Source: a virus
IMG/VR virus record: IMGVR_UViG_3300012920_000072
Location: 1-45,811 of that record
Direction: 5' to 3' (one strand)
Length of the DNA: 45,811 nucleotides
The notes under the pieces were generated by a model. That model worked only from the letters and a program-made list of their open reading frames with translations. It did not search any database and was not told the origin of the DNA. The first letter of the stretch is position 1; each line of letters begins with the position of its first letter. The translations under genes and the position numbers were made by a program. Shown in pieces: positions 43,442 to 45,811 of the stretch.

Positions 43442-43885
43442 ATGAAACAGTATTTCATTCTAACAGCACTAGCCTGTATAAGTTTTGTAGGCTATTCACA
43501 AGTAGTTTCAAACCCAGTTACATACAATGGTCCTGCCCTTTCAGTAGAAAGTGAAACGTATGACTATGGTACTATACTACAAGGTTCTGATCCATATGGG
43601 TTCTTTAATATTGTAAATTCAGGAACAGCTCCACTTATTTTTAGTAACTGTAAAGGATCATGTGGATGTACAGTGCCTGACTGTGATAAGGCTCCTATTA
43701 TGCCAGGTGATACGACTACTGTCAAAGTAAAATATGACACGAATAGAGTAGGACCTATTAATAAGAGTGTTACAATTACTTCTAATGCACTTAACACTCC
43801 AGTACTGGTGCTTCGCATTAAAGGCATGGTACAGGCTCCTGCAGTGATGGGCATGCAAGTCCCCGAAGAGGGTACTGAAGATTAA
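43442..43885 (+). CDS. Exported DUF1573-domain protein
   Basis: The signal peptide (MKQYFILTALACISFVGYS, cleavage before Gln) is followed by a single DUF1573 domain: FFNIVNSGTAPLIFSN, the Cys cluster CKGSCGCTVPDC, PIMPGDTTTVKVKYDT, and ITSNALNTPVLVLRIKG. DUF1573 is an immunoglobulin-like domain widespread in secreted Bacteroidota proteins, of unknown biochemical function. At 147 residues this is a single-domain form. The leader is A- and C-rich without a Shine-Dalgarno sequence. Its presence strengthens the Bacteroidota host inference and adds a seventh exported product in this phage region. Confidence 0.85.
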   Translation: MKQYFILTALACISFVGYSQVVSNPVTYNGPALSVESETYDYGTILQGSDPYGFFNIVNSGTAPLIFSNCKGSCGCTVPDCDKAPIMPGDTTTVKVKYDTNRVGPINKSVTITSNALNTPVLVLRIKGMVQAPAVMGMQVPEEGTED

Positions 43886-43906
43886 GGTAGAGCAACGGTT
43901 CTACTT

Positions 43907-43991
43907 GGAGGATTGCCAGAGTGGTTAATGGAGCGGTTTGCTAAACCGTCAACGAGTAATTGTTGCACTGGTTCGAATCCAGTATCCTCCG
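43907..43991 (+). tRNA. tRNA-Ser (anticodon GCU)
   Basis: Acceptor GGAGGAT / ATCCTCC pairs perfectly, the anticodon loop TTGCTAA gives GCT (reads AGC/AGT), a long variable arm is present as in class II tRNAs, and the T-loop is TTCGAAT. First member of the array. Confidence 0.95.
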
Positions 43992-43996
43992 CAAAA

Positions 43997-44061
43997 TTTA
44001 ACGATTTTTAACATTTAAGATTGTTAAACTAAACCAAAGATACGTATATTAGCTACGTATC
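43997..44061 (+). promoter_or_regulatory. Candidate promoter/operator region of the tRNA array
   Basis: TTTAACGATTTTTAACATTTAAGATT (in pieces, 43997-44022) closely matches the element before the sigma gene; GTATATTAGC follows 28 nt downstream of TTTAACATT. A perfect 8-bp inverted repeat GATACGTA / TACGTATC (44039-44061) surrounds the GTATATT box and could be an operator. Confidence 0.4.
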
Positions 44062-44155
44062 TAATGAACGAAAGTTCTTTGACATCGCGGTCTTTAGGCA
44101 AGACATAAATAAATTCGCTGATGACGCCACTGCGTAATAAATGGCGCACCAATAT

Positions 44156-44229
44156 GGGGACGTAGCTCAATTGGTTAGAGCATCAAGCTTATATCTTGAA
44201 GGTCGCAGGTTCAATTCCTGCCGTCCCTA
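44156..44229 (+). tRNA. tRNA-Ile (anticodon UAU)
   Basis: Acceptor GGGGACG pairs with CGTCCCT (one G-U); D-stem GCTC/GAGC; anticodon stem TCAAG/CTTGA with loop CTTATAT gives TAT, reading the ATA codon, which is frequent in the late genes. T-loop TTCAATT. No encoded CCA. Confidence 0.92.
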
Positions 44230-44464
44230 CATCGTCGGTTACATGAGGTTAATTAACATGTAACTTCCATCGGGGTTTAACCACCCATGGATGGGAAATC
44301 TATCCCACGAGTAATTTCAGACACATATGGCATGAGTCGGTATGTTGGTAAGTTACCGTCAGATAGTGGGGTGCGTTTAGTCGTCCTTGGCGCCGGTGCC
44401 TAAATAGTACTAAACTCCCCTGGCATTGGGAATAATGCAAGTACCTCTTCGGAGGTGCGGATCT
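44230..44464 (+). other. Structured spacer between tRNAs
   Basis: This 235-nt spacer has no credible reading frame but several inverted repeats: GTTACATG / CATGTAAC (from 44238), TGGGA / TCCCA, GTTTAGT / ACTAAAC flanked by GGGG / CCCC, GCATT / AATGC, and ACCTC-TTCG-GAGGT. The density of stems suggests a folded RNA or processing signals rather than empty spacer. No known RNA family is recognised. Confidence 0.45.
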
Positions 44465-44535
44465 GATCCTGTAGCTTAATTGGTAAAGCAATACACTATG
44501 TGTATGGGTCCTGGGTTCGAAACCCAGTGGGATCA
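44465..44535 (+). tRNA. tRNA-like gene with abnormal anticodon arm (identity unassigned)
   Basis: Acceptor GATCCTG / TGGGATC (two wobble pairs), D-stem GCTT/AAGC and a perfect T-arm CTGGG-TTCGAAA-CCCAG are present. The anticodon arm ATACACTATGTGTAT is two bases short: a 5-bp stem leaves only a five-base loop, while a 4-bp stem gives loop ACTATGT with C at position 33. It may be a decayed or unusual tRNA. At 71 nt it is shorter than its neighbours. Confidence 0.6.
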
Positions 44536-44551
44536 CAGCGTGTGAGGCGAG

Positions 44552-44697
44552 CGGTAGTTCTAACTAGGACTACCCTACAAATAGCAGTGAGGGCCATTCA
44601 TTCTAGAAAAAATGGCAACACGTGGTCACTGTAACCAATACGATGCGCATCGTAGAGGATCAAACTACAAGATGGGGTTCGACTCCCCACCTGCTAC
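44552..44697 (+). ncRNA. Structured RNA with tRNA-like ends
   Basis: A strong hairpin GGTAGTTC / GGACTACC (44552-44573) precedes a 116-nt element (44582-44697). Its ends look tRNA-like: TAGCAGT can pair with CCTGCTA (six of seven), directly after a T-arm TGGGG-TTCGACT-CCCCA. Between them lie GCCATT / AATGGC, TGGT-CACTGTA-ACCA, and a perfect 16-bp palindrome TACGATGCGCATCGTA. It is too long for a normal tRNA and too short for tmRNA. No family is recognised. Confidence 0.4.
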
Positions 44698-44715
44698 TAT
44701 TTAACAAAGTCACAT

Positions 44716-44789
44716 CGGGATGTGGCACAGTTGGTTAGCGCGCCTGCTTTGGGAGCAGGAGGTCGCAGGTTCGAGTCCTGCTATCCCGA
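44716..44789 (+). tRNA. tRNA-Pro (anticodon UGG)
   Basis: Acceptor CGGGATG / TATCCCG; anticodon stem CCTGC/GCAGG with loop TTTGGGA gives TGG; T-loop TTCGAGT. All stems pair well. No encoded CCA. Confidence 0.94.
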
Positions 44790-44807
44790 CGCCGCCTGAA
44801 GACTGCA

Positions 44808-44881
44808 GCTTCCTTAGCTCAGTTGGTTAGAGCATCTGACTGTTAATCAGAGGGTCCTAGGTTCAAGCCCTAGAGGAAGCG
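44808..44881 (+). tRNA. tRNA-Asn (anticodon GUU)
   Basis: Acceptor GCTTCCT / AGGAAGC; anticodon stem TCTGA/TCAGA with loop CTGTTAA gives GTT; T-arm CCTAG-GTTCAAG-type region closes normally. CCA follows the discriminator G in the DNA (44882-44884). Confidence 0.94.
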
Positions 44882-44893
44882 CCAAAGGGACAG

Positions 44894-44960
44894 AAGTACT
44901 GGTCGCACTGTCTGTCAAGTGGTCTAGTTTCGAACGACCAGAAACTAGGTTGCGGTACTT
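44894..44960 (+). ncRNA. Structured spacer with nested and alternative stems before tRNA-Tyr
   Basis: An outer stem AAGTAC (44894-44899) / GTACTT (44955-44960) encloses a perfect 8-bp hairpin CTAGTTTC / GAAACTAG (44924-44931, 44941-44948). The competing stem TGGTCG / CGACCA (44900-44905, 44935-44940) interleaves with the hairpin. The element abuts tRNA-Tyr exactly. It may be a processing signal or a small RNA able to switch conformation. Confidence 0.45.
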
Positions 44961-45042
44961 GGGGGTATCGCATAGTGGCTATTGCAGCTGACTGTAAATC
45001 AGCCGTCGTAAGACATCGGTGGTTCGAGTCCATCTACCCCCA
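44961..45042 (+). tRNA. tRNA-Tyr (anticodon GUA)
   Basis: Acceptor GGGGGTA / TACCCCC is perfect; the anticodon loop CTGTAAA gives GTA; a long variable arm fits a class II bacterial tRNA-Tyr; T-loop TTCGAGT. Confidence 0.95.
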
Positions 45043-45060
45043 CAACATGCCATGCAAGCG

Positions 45061-45135
45061 GGGCGGTTAGCTCAGCTGGTTCAGAGCACCTCGTTTACAC
45101 CGAGGGGGTCGGGGGTTCGAGTCCCTCACCGCCCA
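45061..45135 (+). tRNA. tRNA-Val (anticodon UAC)
   Basis: Acceptor GGGCGGT / ACCGCCC is perfect; anticodon stem CCTCG/CGAGG with loop TTTACAC gives TAC; T-loop TTCGAGT. Confidence 0.95.
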
Positions 45136-45142
45136 CATGCAT

Positions 45143-45215
45143 GCGCCCGTAGCTCAGCGGTTAGAGCAGTTGACTCATAATCAATTGGCCGTAGGTTCAA
45201 ATCCTACCGGGCGCA
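45143..45215 (+). tRNA. tRNA-Met (anticodon CAU)
   Basis: Acceptor GCGCCCG / CGGGCGC is perfect; loop CTCATAA gives CAT. A paired first acceptor position argues against an initiator. It could be elongator tRNA-Met or, if modified to lysidine, tRNA-Ile2; a dedicated Ile-UAU gene is already present, so Met is preferred. Confidence 0.9.
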
Positions 45216-45222
45216 CTTATTT

Positions 45223-45296
45223 GACTTCGTAGCTCAGCTGGTTAGAGCATCTCACTTTTAATGAGAGGGTCCTGGGTTCGAGTCCCAGCGGGGTTA
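45223..45296 (+). tRNA. tRNA-Lys (anticodon UUU)
   Basis: Acceptor GACTTCG pairs with CGGGGTT through several G-U pairs; anticodon stem TCTCA/TGAGA with loop CTTTTAA gives TTT; perfect T-arm CTGGG-TTCGAGT-CCCAG. The wobble-rich acceptor is unusual, but other arms are regular. Confidence 0.9.
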
Positions 45297-45303
45297 CATA
45301 CAT

Positions 45304-45378
<75 letters not shown>

Positions 45379-45384
45379 CAAAAA

Positions 45385-45456
45385 GGTTCTGTGGCTGAGT
45401 AGTTAGGCAAAGGCCCCGCAAGGCCCTTTACGGTGGTGCAAATCCATCCGGAACCT
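45385..45456 (+). tRNA. tRNA-Cys-like gene (anticodon GCA), irregular
   Basis: Acceptor GGTTCTG / CGGAACC pairs with one wobble. The loop CCGCAAG places GCA as anticodon, but position 33 is C rather than U, the anticodon stem AGGCC/GCCCT has a C-C mismatch, and the T-loop is TGCAAAT. It may be a decayed or heavily modified tRNA-Cys. Confidence 0.65.
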
Positions 45457-45503
45457 CATGAAACAAAAACAGGGAGTTTAGTACAATTAATAAAACTCTT
45501 AAT

Positions 45504-45811
45504 ATGCAAAGAAAGGCATTAACTTACGACGACATTCAGCTTATTCCTATGATGTCAGGTATCAGAACGAGACAGACTATAGATCTGCGTACTCGAGTCT
45601 CTAAAAACTATTATATTGACGTTCCACTAGTAGCATCATGTATGGACACTGTTTGCGACAGCTCTATGGCTATTGCTATGATGGAAATAGGAGGTGTTGG
45701 GTGTATTCATCGTTTTATGACCATTGAAGAACAGGTTGCTGAAGTTGCTAGAGTTAAAGACTTTCAAAACAACTCTCCTGAGTCATGTTGGGATCTTCCT
45801 ATTATGGCAGC
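45504..45811 (+). CDS. IMP dehydrogenase / GMP reductase family enzyme (3' end outside window)
   Basis: The first 102 residues are visible. LTYDDIQLIPMMSG matches the family opening LTFDDVLLVP, followed by RVSKNYYIDVPLVASCMDTV (canonical IPLVSAAMDTV), SSMAIAMMEIGGVGCIHRFM and TIEEQVAEVARVK. IMPDH oxidises IMP to XMP, the committed step to guanine nucleotides; GMP reductase shares the fold and the opening, and the catalytic loop lies outside the window, so the two cannot be separated here. It follows tRNA-Cys by 47 bases and has an A-rich leader with no Shine-Dalgarno sequence. With the guanylate-kinase-like gene it points to phage control of the GTP/dGTP supply. Confidence 0.88.
   Translation, partial: MQRKALTYDDIQLIPMMSGIRTRQTIDLRTRVSKNYYIDVPLVASCMDTVCDSSMAIAMMEIGGVGCIHRFMTIEEQVAEVARVKDFQNNSPESCWDLPIMA

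Noticed and set aside
44582-44697. tmRNA, because of the TTCGACT T-arm ending.
   Set aside because: Far too short, no tag-peptide reading frame and no typical 5' tmRNA sequence.
44894-44960. H-type pseudoknot from TGGTCG / CGACCA and CTAGTTTC / GAAACTAG.
   Set aside because: There is no linker between the third and fourth strands, which makes both helices sterically incompatible; treated as alternative pairings.

Overview
The window is most simply read as part of the genome of a large tailed phage (myovirus) with a T4-like late module, infecting a member of the Bacteroidota. The T4-like assignment rests on a major capsid protein C-terminus (gp23), clamp-loader ATPase (gp44), RNase H/FEN nuclease, neck protein (gp14), small and large terminase (gp16/gp17), contractile sheath (gp18), tail tube (gp19), a gp26-like baseplate protein and a hydrophobic tape-measure candidate. 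The Bacteroidota assignment is inferred from exported proteins whose predicted signal-peptide cleavage leaves Gln at +1, FISUMP (Fibrobacter succinogenes major paralogous) domains, a DUF1573 protein, an ECF-type sigma factor, and A-rich leaders without Shine-Dalgarno sequences. I ran no database search; family names come from motifs read in the translations.

Layout. 1-18.6 kb: capsid, replication (gp44, RNase H, possible gp62) and tail/packaging genes, all on + except one small gene at 2161-2679. Many late units start with the same box, GATATATA(A/G)A, found eight times, each in an intergenic gap 14-38 nt before a start codon. Four intrinsic-type hairpins separate units. 18.6-21.4 kb: tRNA-Leu and tRNA-Arg, then short overlapping genes including a small secreted protein, a guanylate-kinase-like protein and a PD-(D/E)XK-nuclease-like protein. 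21.4-41.9 kb: five consecutive, paralogous, very large exported proteins (1387, 1678, 2333, 688 and 698 aa) filling about 45% of the window. Each has a signal peptide, a pappalysin-like (M43) metalloprotease fold and one or two FISUMP domains. The protease zinc site is intact in the two short ones and lost in the three giants. 41.9-43.9 kb: a metallophosphoesterase homologue lacking its metal ligands, an ECF-like sigma factor, a small protein and an exported DUF1573 protein. 43.9-45.5 kb: a dense tRNA array with structured spacers. The window ends in the start of an IMP dehydrogenase/GMP reductase gene.

How it fits together (inference). The sigma factor is a good candidate for reading the GATATATA box and switching on the late genes. 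The phage tRNAs (Arg-UCU, Leu-UAG, Ile-UAU and others) match codons favoured by the late genes, whereas the sigma gene uses only CGN arginine codons. Guanylate kinase plus IMPDH would feed the guanine nucleotide pool. The exported FISUMP/protease-like family is the most unusual content: it looks like a phage-encoded set of host-envelope or cell-surface proteins in which some members kept protease activity and others became binding scaffolds, two of them with a C-terminal cupredoxin-like domain.
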